This document shows positions 34,808 through 42,497 of a stretch of DNA of 64,000 nucleotides, one piece after another. The notes under the pieces were generated by a model. That model was not told the DNA's origin. It made no database searches and saw only the letters and a program-made list of their open reading frames with translations. The stretch covers positions 1 to 64,000 of the IMG/VR virus record IMGVR_UViG_3300025536_000010; one strand, given 5' to 3'. Source of the DNA: a virus. How positions within the stretch are numbered: position 1 is the stretch's first letter; each line of letters begins with the position of its first letter. The translations under genes and the position numbers were made by a program.

Positions 34808-35064
34808 TGATGCGTCGTAGCGCTGCTTCGGGTTTGATGTTGGAAGCGAACTGTTTCCCCTATAAAGGGCGCCTGCTGCTGCCTGTCGTTCACCCGGAAT
34901 CGGCCGAGACGTTGCGTGCGCGGTTCGAGCGCATGATCGAAGATCTGCCCGACGCAATCAAAGCAGAAGCCAGGGTCGAACTAGAGCGGCGGTTGCCGTG
35001 CTACCTTGCCGAGGGTGAGGCTGCCCTGGATAGGCAGATCGCGGACGTTTACTGGGACGAATAG
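34807..35064 (+). CDS. Small hypothetical protein
   Basis: The 85-residue product is helical and acidic towards its end (CYLAEGEAALDRQIADVYWDE). No family known. The start is a TGATG overlap; ATG 34810 is also possible. Confidence 0.5.
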   Translation: MMRRSAASGLMLEANCFPYKGRLLLPVVHPESAETLRARFERMIEDLPDAIKAEARVELERRLPCYLAEGEAALDRQIADVYWDE

Positions 35065-35074
35065 GGGACACGAG

Positions 35075-35416
35075 ATGGACAAATGGCTCGACGCTTACGG
35101 CACCTGGCCGGCGAACTATCAGATGACCTTCTCGATCATCTTCATGATTCTCGGGCTGATCTGGTTCTTCCTGCTGGGGCTTTGGCTCCTCCAGATGTCG
35201 GGCCACGCCAGCGTCTGGTTCCGCGGTTGGCCGACGCAGCGGGTAGAGAGCGCTGCTAAGCCGCCGCTCAACTGCCCGATCCCTGGCATACTCGACTGGC
35301 GTGCCGAGCGGATGAAGGTTCAGGAAGAGATGGAGTACCAGGCCAAGCTCCAGCGTGAAACAGAAACCGGCCAGCTGGCGATGACGCCAGAAAAACCACC
35401 TGAAAAAGTTGCCTAA
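35075..35416 (+). CDS. Single-pass membrane protein
   Basis: The 113-residue product has one strong membrane segment (about residues 17-40) and a Lys/Glu-rich cytoplasmic-type tail. Function unknown. Confidence 0.55.
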   Translation: MDKWLDAYGTWPANYQMTFSIIFMILGLIWFFLLGLWLLQMSGHASVWFRGWPTQRVESAAKPPLNCPIPGILDWRAERMKVQEEMEYQAKLQRETETGQLAMTPEKPPEKVA

Positions 35417-35453
35417 ACGCGGCACAATAAGTGACGTCTACGGACATACCTAT

Positions 35454-35496
35454 GAGGGGCCTGGTGCTCGCACCAAGGCTCCTCGTGGCGTATAAT
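35454..35496 (+). promoter_or_regulatory. Inverted repeat next to a TATAAT box
   Basis: An imperfect 14-15 bp inverted repeat (35454-35484, core TGGTGC/GCACCA) is followed by TATAAT at 35491-35496. The -10 is perfect but no clear -35 exists, so the repeat may bind an activator. It lies upstream of the Spo11-like gene. Confidence 0.5.
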
Positions 35497-35535
35497 AGGC
35501 ACTATGTAACCGTCGCACCCCAAAGGAGCCGCACC

Positions 35536-36576
35536 ATGCCAAAGATTCGCTACCGGACCTTCAAGTTCAAGCCGGAGACGCTGGAACGCATCGACAAGGT
35601 CAACCAGATCGTCCAGCAGTACGCTGCCCAGGGCATCTATCTAACCCTGCGTGGTATCTACTACCAGTTCGTCAGCCGTGACTGGTTCCCCGAGTCCTGG
35701 AAAGACCCCAAGACTGGCAGCACTAACAACGAAAAGTCGTACGACAAGCTGGGCAACATCATTGCCGATGGACGCCTGGCGGGCCTGATCGACTGGGACG
35801 GCGTCGTCGACCGCACCAGGCAGGTCCGGGAGTTGAACAGCTGGCGTAACCCGCAGACCATCGTCAAGGCTTGCTCCGAGCAGTTTCGCCTGGACAAGTG
35901 GGCCAACCAGGACCACTACATCGAAGTCTGGGTCGAGAAGGATGCTGCTTTGGGCAGCATCGAGACGGTCTGTAACGAGAACTTCGTGCCCTACATGTCG
36001 TGCCGCGGGTATGCGTCGGCTTCCGAGATTTGGACGGCCGGGCATAACCGTTTCAAGCCGCGCGTCCACAAGAAGAAGTGCCACGTTCTCTACCTGGGCG
36101 ACCACGACCCCTCCGGGTTGGACATGCCACGCGACCTCCAGGAGCGCCTGGACATGTTCACCCGCGCCCCGGGCGGCGTCAGCCTGGAACGCCTGGCCCT
36201 TAACATGGACCAGGTCGACCAGTACAACCCGCCGCCCAATCCCACGAAGATGACGGACAGCCGCGCGGCCAAGTACGTCGAGGAGTACGGGGAGACGTGC
36301 TGGGAACTGGACGCGCTGGACCCGGTTGTCATCCGCGATTTGATTCAGAATGCCATCGACCAGTATAAGGACGTGGACCGCTGGCAGGAGGCGCTAGACG
36401 AAGAGAAGGAGGCCCGAGGCCACCTTGCAAGCATTGCCAGGAACTGGGAAGATGTCGTCGACAACTTGCCCGTCGAGACACCGGACGACGATGACGTCGA
36501 GGAGCCCCAAGAAGAGGCGGAAACGGATGCCGCCGAGAAACCCAAGGACGACGAGGAAGAAGACTATTTTGCTTAG
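35536..36576 (+). CDS. Spo11/TopoVI-A-like TOPRIM protein (Mini-A type)
   Basis: The 346-residue protein has the winged-helix motif LRGIYYQFVSRDWF with a Tyr pair (Y42, Y43) at the place of the TopoVI-A/Spo11 catalytic Tyr. A TOPRIM core follows, with E134 (VEKDA) and D189-x-D191 (GDHDPSG). The last 70 residues are acidic and disordered. TopoVI-A cuts DNA through a phosphotyrosine link but normally needs a B ATPase subunit, which is absent here. Stand-alone A-type homologues (Mini-A) are known in phages and plasmids. AAAGGAG lies 8 bases upstream. Confidence 0.75.
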   Translation: MPKIRYRTFKFKPETLERIDKVNQIVQQYAAQGIYLTLRGIYYQFVSRDWFPESWKDPKTGSTNNEKSYDKLGNIIADGRLAGLIDWDGVVDRTRQVRELNSWRNPQTIVKACSEQFRLDKWANQDHYIEVWVEKDAALGSIETVCNENFVPYMSCRGYASASEIWTAGHNRFKPRVHKKKCHVLYLGDHDPSGLDMPRDLQERLDMFTRAPGGVSLERLALNMDQVDQYNPPPNPTKMTDSRAAKYVEEYGETCWELDALDPVVIRDLIQNAIDQYKDVDRWQEALDEEKEARGHLASIARNWEDVVDNLPVETPDDDDVEEPQEEAETDAAEKPKDDEEEDYFA

Positions 36577-36584
36577 GAGTATCC

Positions 36585-37124
36585 ATGCACCCAATGAGCG
36601 AAGACCGCGAGCCCGATCTGTTCGACAGCGCCGTGAGCCGTATCGTCAGGGCCGCTCAGAAGTTCAAAGAAGTGGCTGGCGACGACGTCGACAAATTCAT
36701 GGCCGAGGAGAATAACACCTTCATCCGTATTCCCCTCAGCGGTTTCTGCCTCCAGCTGGCGCACCAAGTTTGGCTGGAGGCCCTCGCACAGCAGCGCTAC
36801 GCCGAAGAGTTGCGGCGGCAGCCGGCAGGGCCGGCGATGGGCTATGTCCCGTTCGGCATGCTGGGCGCCAGCATGCTGCATCCCGGCATGATGGCAGCGC
36901 AGCAGCAATACGTCCCGCCGGACGGCGGCGGCCCGCCCGGTTACATGCCGCACCCCAAAGCACAACCGAGTAGCGAGCCGCCGCTGAGCCGGCGCCGCCG
37001 GGCACCACAGAACGAGAATTCTTCGGTCGACCAGCTGGTCAACCTGGCCGCCCAGCACATGACGCCCGAACAACGCTTGGAGGTCATCCGCGGCCTTCAA
37101 GCAGTCGATGCGGAGAAGCAGTAA
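36585..37124 (+). CDS. Hypothetical protein, low-complexity C-terminus
   Basis: The 179-residue product has a helical first half and a Gly/Pro/Met/Gln-rich second half. It may be a virion or DNA-metabolism accessory. TAATG overlaps the next gene. Confidence 0.5.
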   Translation: MHPMSEDREPDLFDSAVSRIVRAAQKFKEVAGDDVDKFMAEENNTFIRIPLSGFCLQLAHQVWLEALAQQRYAEELRRQPAGPAMGYVPFGMLGASMLHPGMMAAQQQYVPPDGGGPPGYMPHPKAQPSSEPPLSRRRRAPQNENSSVDQLVNLAAQHMTPEQRLEVIRGLQAVDAEKQ

Positions 37125-37360
37125 TGCCGGACGACACCACCTGGATTGTGAGCAAGGAACAAAAGGAAGAAGCCGACCGGAGGACTGCGGAGTTCAACGA
37201 CCTGACCAACGCGATCTTCGCGGACCTGGCGGACCAGGAGCGCAGTAAGAAAGCCGTAGAAGCCGTAAACGAGTACACGCGCTCCCTCGTACAGCAAGAA
37301 GATCCTGAGCGGGTAAGTGGTGTCGGCCGTGAGGTAGGCCAGCCAGGGCCTGACAAGTAG
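37124..37360 (+). CDS. Small helical hypothetical protein
   Basis: The 78-residue acidic product looks coiled-coil-like (KEQKEEADRRTAEFND). No family recognised. It precedes a roughly 300-base stretch without a good gene. Confidence 0.5.
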   Translation: MPDDTTWIVSKEQKEEADRRTAEFNDLTNAIFADLADQERSKKAVEAVNEYTRSLVQQEDPERVSGVGREVGQPGPDK

Positions 37361-37373
37361 CTGACACGTTCCA

Positions 37374-37660
37374 CGGTCGCCGGAGAGCATACGGAGACCG
37401 CGGGTGCCGCCAGACGAAAGTGCCTCACACTCGGCACCCGGGCAACGGGAGGGGCGGATAAACGCGGTTCCTGCGGTCTGGGCTCCTTCTGCCGTGCCGC
37501 ATCCAGAACCAACCCCGCTCCCGGACAGAGGACAGGAAGTCCGGTGAAGGGTCACGGAGGACGAGAGTCACCTACACCAAACCGGGTGAACCATGCACCC
37601 GGGGGCGGCTCAGAGCCTTGGTGCTGTTGCCTAGCCCGCTTCAATACAGTATCGTTCGCC
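37374..37660 (+). ncRNA. Candidate structured GGA-rich non-coding RNA
   Basis: No convincing gene fits here, but many stems do: CGGGTGCCG/CGGCACCCG (37401-37409 with 37432-37440), AGACCGC/GCGGTCT (37395-37401 with 37473-37479, sharing one base with the first stem), GGAC/GTCC with loop AGGAA around 37529-37541, GTC/GAC with hexaloop ACGGAG at 37551-37562, and CCGGGTG/CACCCGG (37582-37588 with 37596-37602). About nine GGA triplets occur between 37380 and 37562, several in loops. The alternative GGTC/GACC closure at 37374-37399 also carries two. It may be a CsrB-like sponge RNA, an mRNA leader of groES, or another structured RNA. It does not match RNase P, tmRNA or intron consensus by eye. Confidence 0.5.
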
Positions 37661-37678
37661 CATGACGATCTACTTACC

Positions 37679-37710
37679 TTCGGTGAACCCGTACAACCGG
37701 GTTCACCGAA
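37679..37710. promoter_or_regulatory. 13-bp perfect stem-loop before groES
   Basis: Arms 37679-37691 and 37698-37710 (TTCGGTGAACCCG and complement) enclose the loop TACAAC. No U-run follows, so an operator or mRNA control element is more likely than a terminator. Confidence 0.65.
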
Positions 37711-37739
37711 TTCATCCACACACCCTGGAGGCGATGCAC

Positions 37740-38141
37740 ATGGCGAAGACGGCTACGACCACGAAAAAGACCGAGGCCCCAACCAAGGCTCCCAAGAATG
37801 CCAAGGCCCTGGCCGAGGCCCTCAACAGCGAACACCCGCTGGCCCGCTGCCACCCGCGCGGCGACCGCGTGGTCATCCGCCGCGACCTGCCCAAGAAGCA
37901 GACCGAAGGCGGCATCCTGCTGCCGGACACAGTCGCCAACGCCAAACAGCAGACCGGCCTGGTCGTCCGCGTCGGCCCCGGCCCGCTAGTCAACGGCGCG
38001 CGTGTGCCGTTGGACTTGGAACCCGGCGACCGCGTCATCATCACCGGCTACGCCGGCCTGGAACTGCGTGACCAGAACACCCGCGAAGGCGACGAGTTCT
38101 GCATGCTCCGCGAAGAGGACGTGCTGGCCAAGCTGTCCTGA
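37740..38141 (+). CDS. groES: GroES-type co-chaperonin with N-terminal extension
   Basis: The 133-residue product has about 37 Lys/Ala/Thr-rich residues and then a full GroES domain: HPRGDRVVIRRDLPKKQTEGGILLPD with the mobile loop GGILLPD, GLVVRVGPGP, EPGDRVIITGYAG and a C-terminal EEDVLAKL. It would cap the host GroEL to fold phage proteins, as T4 gp31 does. No GroEL is in the window. ATG 37740 is chosen (GGAGG 8 bases upstream); ATG 37734 is too close to the ribosome site. Confidence 0.92.
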   Translation: MAKTATTTKKTEAPTKAPKNAKALAEALNSEHPLARCHPRGDRVVIRRDLPKKQTEGGILLPDTVANAKQQTGLVVRVGPGPLVNGARVPLDLEPGDRVIITGYAGLELRDQNTREGDEFCMLREEDVLAKLS

Positions 38142-38176
38142 TTTTCGGTTCGCCCATTTCACCACGGACTCGCAAC

Positions 38177-38521
38177 ATGGACGAAGTCATTCCTATCCGC
38201 GTGCGCGCCACCAAGCAGATCGACTACTGGTGCGGTGGCCAGTGGCACAGCAGCGGGGTCATGATCCCCGAACATACCATCGGCACGCTCCTCGGTAACT
38301 CCGGGAGTCACCCGTCTACCGGCACGCCGCTCATGGCCGTCCGCTGGGACTACGCCCTGGTGAACGGCGAGCCGAAAAACGGGCACGTCGAGCGCTGTGC
38401 GACTAACGAGATCGCTATCGCTAACGACGCCTCCCCTTTTCTCATCATCGAACAGCGGAAGACGAACGCGCTATTGGAGCGCCTCGTCAATGCTATCGAA
38501 GGATACACGAGCCAACGATGA
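38177..38521 (+). CDS. Hypothetical protein
   Basis: The 114-residue product is beta-rich at first (VIPIRVRATKQIDYWCGG) with a helical end. No family recognised. ATGA overlaps the next gene. Confidence 0.55.
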   Translation: MDEVIPIRVRATKQIDYWCGGQWHSSGVMIPEHTIGTLLGNSGSHPSTGTPLMAVRWDYALVNGEPKNGHVERCATNEIAIANDASPFLIIEQRKTNALLERLVNAIEGYTSQR

Positions 38522-39396
38522 CCATACCAATCGACACGAAACCACGCCCGCCGGACCTGGAGAAGGATCGGTTCCTGCTCGTCCAGGGCGGCGCGCTACC
38601 AGGCCCGGTCAGCCCCTGTCGGCTTGTCTGGCCGTTTATGAACAACGCGATCATCGTTCACACGCTCAGTGTGAGCGGGCTAGCGAAACTCCAGGAAGCC
38701 AAAACGGAAGGGCAGCCGCTCTACCCCAGGGGCAGCATGTTCCGGGTCATGGGCGACATCAACGTCGGCACCATCGACGAGTTGTGCGCCAAGTACCGAA
38801 CGGGTTTAACGAACGCGCTGCGCCAAAGTCTGCTGATCGACGCCGACCCGCAGTACGAGGAGCTTCGCCAGCAGGCTTGGGCAGGCCACCAGCGCTGGCA
38901 GCAGATGTTCGCGGACGCTGGCATCCTGGCCGAGGACGGCAAAAAACCGCGGAACACGGTTCTGGGCAGCGACCTGGTCATGTGCTACGGCACGCCGGAG
39001 TACAACGAGAAATTCGGCGATCTGCGCCGCGAGATGGAGAAAGACAACCCTTGCCCGCTATCCGACGCCCACCGCGATCTGGTCGAGGGTCTGGTGCTGC
39101 TTGGCCTGGGCCGTGAGGGCACCAACGGCATGGACGCCCGCCAAGTCGGGGAGATGTTCATCAAGTACGCCGACTGGAAAGAGGGCTTTAGCCGCGACTA
39201 TTTGTGCGAGCGCGTCAAAGCGTTTTACCGGCAGCACAACCGCGAGCCGACGCGCGTGTACCTTACCGAGAAACAGACGGATCTGGTGCTCAGCTGGTGC
39301 CCCAGACAGGAGGGCGACGAGAAACCGGCGCGAAACGGCTTGACGGTTTTAGGCATCCCGATCACGCCCGACGCGCCCGCTTTCAAACTGGAGTAA
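38518..39396 (+). CDS. Hypothetical protein
   Basis: The 292-residue product is mixed alpha/beta with no recognised domain. A Cys pair (SCW-like spacing) is absent, so no metal site is inferred. It ends 4 bases before pyrE. Confidence 0.6.
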   Translation: MTIPIDTKPRPPDLEKDRFLLVQGGALPGPVSPCRLVWPFMNNAIIVHTLSVSGLAKLQEAKTEGQPLYPRGSMFRVMGDINVGTIDELCAKYRTGLTNALRQSLLIDADPQYEELRQQAWAGHQRWQQMFADAGILAEDGKKPRNTVLGSDLVMCYGTPEYNEKFGDLRREMEKDNPCPLSDAHRDLVEGLVLLGLGREGTNGMDARQVGEMFIKYADWKEGFSRDYLCERVKAFYRQHNREPTRVYLTEKQTDLVLSWCPRQEGDEKPARNGLTVLGIPITPDAPAFKLE

Positions 39397-39400
39397 TACC

Positions 39401-39970
39401 TTGATCGAAGACCTGCTCAAGACCTACGCCTACAAGACGGGCGAGTTCACCCTCGCTTCGGGACAGACGTCCGACGAGTACCTGGACGTCAAGGAAGCCA
39501 TGCACCACCCCTACGCCGCGCGCCGGCTGGTACAGTGCGTGCTGGATGAGTTCGTCGGCACCGAGATCGCCCTGGCCGGCGTGGCGGACGGCAGCATCGC
39601 CATCGCCGCCGTTGCCGTCTACGTTCGCAACTTGTACTCGCCGCAATCGTGTCACCTGCTGACAATCCTCAAGGAGCGCAAGCAACACGGCACCAAACAG
39701 CAGATCGTGGGCCTGGACAACCTCAAGGATTTCAAGAACGACTACAGGTTCGTTGGGATCATTGAGGATGTCTGGACCACGGGCGAGTCGACGGCCAAGG
39801 CGATCCGCGCAGCTCAGGCGGAAGGATTGAACGTACGCCAGTGCGTGGCCGTCGTCGACCGCGAGGCGGGCGCTGTGGCGCGGCTGACGAAAGAGTTCCC
39901 CAAGATTGTCTTCTCCGGCGTTACGACGCTCAAGGCCGTCCGCGACGGCAAGCGCTGGCATGAGGGCTAA
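39401..39970 (+). CDS. pyrE: Orotate phosphoribosyltransferase
   Basis: The 189-residue protein has FTLASGQTSDEYLDVKEA (OPRTase start), the flexible loop KERKQHG with Lys and Arg contacting PRPP, and the PRPP motif IIEDVWTTGEST. It joins orotate to PRPP to make OMP, step 5 of UMP synthesis. It starts with TTG at 39401 with GGAG 9 bases upstream. Its last bases overlap a palindromic element. Confidence 0.9.
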   Translation: MIEDLLKTYAYKTGEFTLASGQTSDEYLDVKEAMHHPYAARRLVQCVLDEFVGTEIALAGVADGSIAIAAVAVYVRNLYSPQSCHLLTILKERKQHGTKQQIVGLDNLKDFKNDYRFVGIIEDVWTTGESTAKAIRAAQAEGLNVRQCVAVVDREAGAVARLTKEFPKIVFSGVTTLKAVRDGKRWHEG

Positions 39971-39984
39971 AAGCCGTTTTTGAG
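39967..39984. repeat. Dispersed near-palindrome, copy 5
   Basis: CTAAAAGCCGTTTTTGAG includes the pyrE stop codon and precedes a terminator. Confidence 0.65.
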
Positions 39985-39999
39985 AACACCGCTTCACAG

Positions 40000-40037
40000 A
40001 AAACCACCCTCCCTACGGAGAGGCGTGGTTTTTTTCT
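40000..40037 (+). terminator. Rho-independent terminator after pyrE
   Basis: An AACCAC...GTGGTT stem-loop (about 40002-40030) is followed by a run of seven T (40029-40035). It ends the pyrE transcript before the metacaspase gene. Confidence 0.75.
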
Positions 40038-40097
40038 TAGCTATTAGGTAGACTCGCATTTGATTCAGAGATGTCTCAAAGGCCAGGGAGGGCTACC

Positions 40098-40895
40098 ATG
40101 CCACGGCAGGCACTGTGCGTCGGCGTCAACTACGCCAACACCGAGTTCGAGCTGCGCGGCTGCGTCAACGACGCGAACGACTGGGCGCAGTTTTTCGACA
40201 AGCGCGGCTTCTCCACGTCCGTCCTGACCGAGAACCAGGCGACCCGCCAGAACATGCTCGCGGCGATGGAGAGCCTGGTGCGGCAACTGCAACCGGGTGA
40301 GATCGGGGCGATCCAGTTCAGCGGCCACGGCACCTGGCTGCCCGACCGAGACGGGGACGAACCGGATGGCCGAGACGAGGCCCTGGTGCCGCACGACGTC
40401 ACCGACGACGGCCGCGGCCTCATCATCGACGACGAGTTGCGTGTTATCTTCGGCCGGCTCCGCGAGGGCGCACGGCTCCTGTGGATCTCGGACTGCTGCC
40501 ACTCGGGTACGGCTTTCCGCTTCTTCGGCAACGGTGCCTCCAAACGCCGCGTACGCTTCTTGCCGCCGTCTCACTTCCTGGTCGATACCGGCCTGGTGCG
40601 TCGCATGGAGCGGGCCTACGGTCAACCGCCCAAGCGGACCAACGCAGCTCTACCTGGCGTTCTCCACCTTTCGGGCTGCCGCGATCACGAGTACAGCGCC
40701 GACGCCGAGATCGACGGCCGGTTCAGCGGGGCGTTATCCTACTACGCTTTGCTGGCGTTCAAGCAGGTAGTCCAGCAGAAGGGCACCTACCAGGACGTCC
40801 ACAAACTCGTCCGCCAGTACCTGCCCAGTTGGGACTTCCAGCAGACCCCGCAGCTGAATGGCGCGACGGCCTTGAAACGGACGCCGCTGTTCTAG
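40098..40895 (+). CDS. Metacaspase-like caspase-family protease
   Basis: The 265-residue protein starts RQALCVGVNYANTEFELRGCVNDANDWA and has the His motif QFSGHGTWLPDRDGDEPDG (H77) and the Cys motif LLWISDCCHSGTA (C133/C134, with C134 the nucleophile by the DxCHSG pattern). This is a complete catalytic dyad of the metacaspase/caspase p20 fold. It would cut after Arg or Lys if it follows metacaspases. The ribosome site is in a GGCC/GGCT hairpin with hexaloop AGGGAG. It has a terminator on both sides, so it is a separate transcription unit. Confidence 0.85.
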   Translation: MPRQALCVGVNYANTEFELRGCVNDANDWAQFFDKRGFSTSVLTENQATRQNMLAAMESLVRQLQPGEIGAIQFSGHGTWLPDRDGDEPDGRDEALVPHDVTDDGRGLIIDDELRVIFGRLREGARLLWISDCCHSGTAFRFFGNGASKRRVRFLPPSHFLVDTGLVRRMERAYGQPPKRTNAALPGVLHLSGCRDHEYSADAEIDGRFSGALSYYALLAFKQVVQQKGTYQDVHKLVRQYLPSWDFQQTPQLNGATALKRTPLF

Positions 40896-40928
40896 TACAC
40901 TCAGACCGTCTTGCCTCCTCTGTTCCAG

Positions 40929-40968
40929 CCTCGTCAGTGGGTCCGCCCCGCTGGCGAGGTTTTTCTTT
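40929..40968 (+). terminator. Rho-independent terminator after the metacaspase-like gene
   Basis: Stem CCTCGTCAG/CTGGCGAGG (40929-40937 and 40951-40959) with TTTTTCTTT after it. Confidence 0.85.
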
Positions 40969-40986
40969 GCGCCGGGCTAAATAAGC

Positions 40987-41026
40987 GGTAGGGTTGTGTC
41001 ACAATAAATGATGGGAATCCCTACCC
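40987..41026. promoter_or_regulatory. Inverted repeat in the intergenic space
   Basis: GGTAGGG at 40987-40993 and its complement at 41019-41025 enclose TTGTG-T-CACAA. The inner CACAATAAATGA resembles CACAATAAGTGA at about 35423, before the Spo11-like gene. It may be a promoter/operator pair, but no clear -10/-35 was placed. Confidence 0.4.
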
Positions 41027-41047
41027 TTTTATCCTGGAGAGCGCTAC

Positions 41048-41296
41048 ATGCCCGGCATCCTACTCTTCGTGGCCAGCAACGATGCCCCCAAGCCTAACAG
41101 GCGCTGCAAGCGCTGCTGCTGTCAGATCGACAAGGGGCTGTTCCTGTGCCTGTCTTGTGAGGAGGTCGTGGCCTACTGGAGTCAGCTGGGCGAGTGTCCT
41201 AACTGCACAGGTCACATCAACCAGGCACGCAAAAGTAAGTTTTGCCCGCACTGCGGCGTGCCTCTGCGTAACCCCAAACCGCGGAAGAAGCAGTAA
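41048..41296 (+). CDS. Zinc-ribbon protein
   Basis: The 82-residue product has repeated Cys pairs (CKRCCC, CLSC, CPNC, CPHCG), so one or two zinc ribbons are likely. Such phage proteins often act on transcription, but the role is not known. Confidence 0.65.
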   Translation: MPGILLFVASNDAPKPNRRCKRCCCQIDKGLFLCLSCEEVVAYWSQLGECPNCTGHINQARKSKFCPHCGVPLRNPKPRKKQ

Positions 41297-41332
41297 CTTT
41301 TCCCTGTTCCGTGTTCCCGAAAGGAGCGGTCG

Positions 41333-42340
41333 ATGTTTGACAACATGAGGCGCGTTCTGTGCGCGACCCACGACGGCATCTTCCACGCAGATGACGTTGT
41401 GTCTTTTGCCTTGTTGACGCTGCTGCACAGGTTTCTGCCGGGCTTCCCCACGCCGCAGCTAACCCGCACCCGCGACCCGAAAGTGCTGGGCGAGCAGCAC
41501 ATCGTTTTCGACGTCGGCGGGGAATATGAAGTCGTCCGCGCGCACAACGTCTACCGTCTCGATCATCATCAGCGCGGCGGCGCCGGGTTGCGGCCTAACG
41601 GCGTACCCTACGCCGCAGCGGGGCTGATGTGGAAGACGTTCGGCCTCGAACTCTGTGGGGCAATGGCTGCGGAGCACGCCCTGTCCGTGCTGCACGACAA
41701 CGCCGTGTTCGAGAAGTTCGATCAGCAGTTCATTCAGCCGATTGACGCGAACGACTGCGGCTTCGAGATGGCCAGGGACTGGGAAGTACCGACGCTGCGC
41801 CCGCTTACGCTCAGCAGCATCATCTCTGGGTTCAACCCACGTTGGGATGAGGACATGTCGGCCGCCGAATCGCTGCGCAGGTTTGGCGCGGCAGCACAGG
41901 TGGCGCGTACGAGCATCGAACACGCGCTGGGCGGCATGCTGGCGGCGAAGAAGGCTGCGGACATCGTCCGCGACAGCGACCGCGTTTTCGCTGACAAGGT
42001 ACTGGCGCTTGGGCGTTTTTGTCCGTGGACCGAAGCCGTCCTGGAGAACGTAACCATGACCGACATCTTGTACGTCGTCTACAAACAGCCGGGCGAGGGG
42101 CAGCCGACCTGGATGGTTCAGTGCGTGCCGTGCTCGCTGGGCTCGTTCAGCAAGCGGAAGGCCCTGCCCGAGCCGTGGGCTGGGCTCCGCAGCAAGGAGG
42201 AGACGAAGGGCGACGGCCCGACCATCGAGGCCGTCAGCGGTGTCGCGGACGCCGTTTTCTGTCATCCAGGCCGCTTTATCTGCGGTGCGAAGTCCAAGGC
42301 CGGCGCTCTCAAGCTCGCTGAGATCGCGGTTATGACGTAA
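41333..42340 (+). CDS. MYG1/GAMM1-family (DHH-like) hydrolase
   Basis: The 335-residue protein matches the UPF0160/MYG1 pattern: CATHDGIFHADDVVSFALL with the metal-binding H and DD, FDVGGEYE, YRLDHHQ with DHH, and a late FCHPGRFICGAKS. Family members are metal-dependent exonucleases or RNases acting on small RNA or DNA ends. The ATG at 41333 has AAAGGAG upstream. It is followed by a strong terminator. Confidence 0.85.
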   Translation: MFDNMRRVLCATHDGIFHADDVVSFALLTLLHRFLPGFPTPQLTRTRDPKVLGEQHIVFDVGGEYEVVRAHNVYRLDHHQRGGAGLRPNGVPYAAAGLMWKTFGLELCGAMAAEHALSVLHDNAVFEKFDQQFIQPIDANDCGFEMARDWEVPTLRPLTLSSIISGFNPRWDEDMSAAESLRRFGAAAQVARTSIEHALGGMLAAKKAADIVRDSDRVFADKVLALGRFCPWTEAVLENVTMTDILYVVYKQPGEGQPTWMVQCVPCSLGSFSKRKALPEPWAGLRSKEETKGDGPTIEAVSGVADAVFCHPGRFICGAKSKAGALKLAEIAVMT

Positions 42341-42379
42341 CCTGCACGAGCCACCCCACCTGCTACGGGGACCGGCTCG

Positions 42380-42434
42380 GCAGGCAGACAACGAGGCGCT
42401 TCATGCGCCCTTAGTTGTCTGCCTGCTTTTCTTT
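42380..42434 (+). terminator. Strong terminator with nested hairpin
   Basis: Perfect 13-bp stem (42380-42392 with 42414-42426) followed by TTTTCTTT; the loop itself contains GGCGC/GCGCC. It separates the MYG1-like gene from the next operon. Confidence 0.9.
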
Positions 42435-42497
42435 ACCCATCACCCGGATTTGAGTACCATCGAAGTAGTGACCACCCCACTTCCTATGGAGATCCCG

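Noticed and set aside
37490-37525. Minus-strand likeness to a tmRNA 5' end
   Set aside because: No matching 3' tRNA half, tag frame or T-arm was found in the following bases.
37501-37560. Likeness to the RNase P GAGGAAAGTCC core, also near 55440
   Set aside because: The partner ACAGAA strand and general order are absent in both places.
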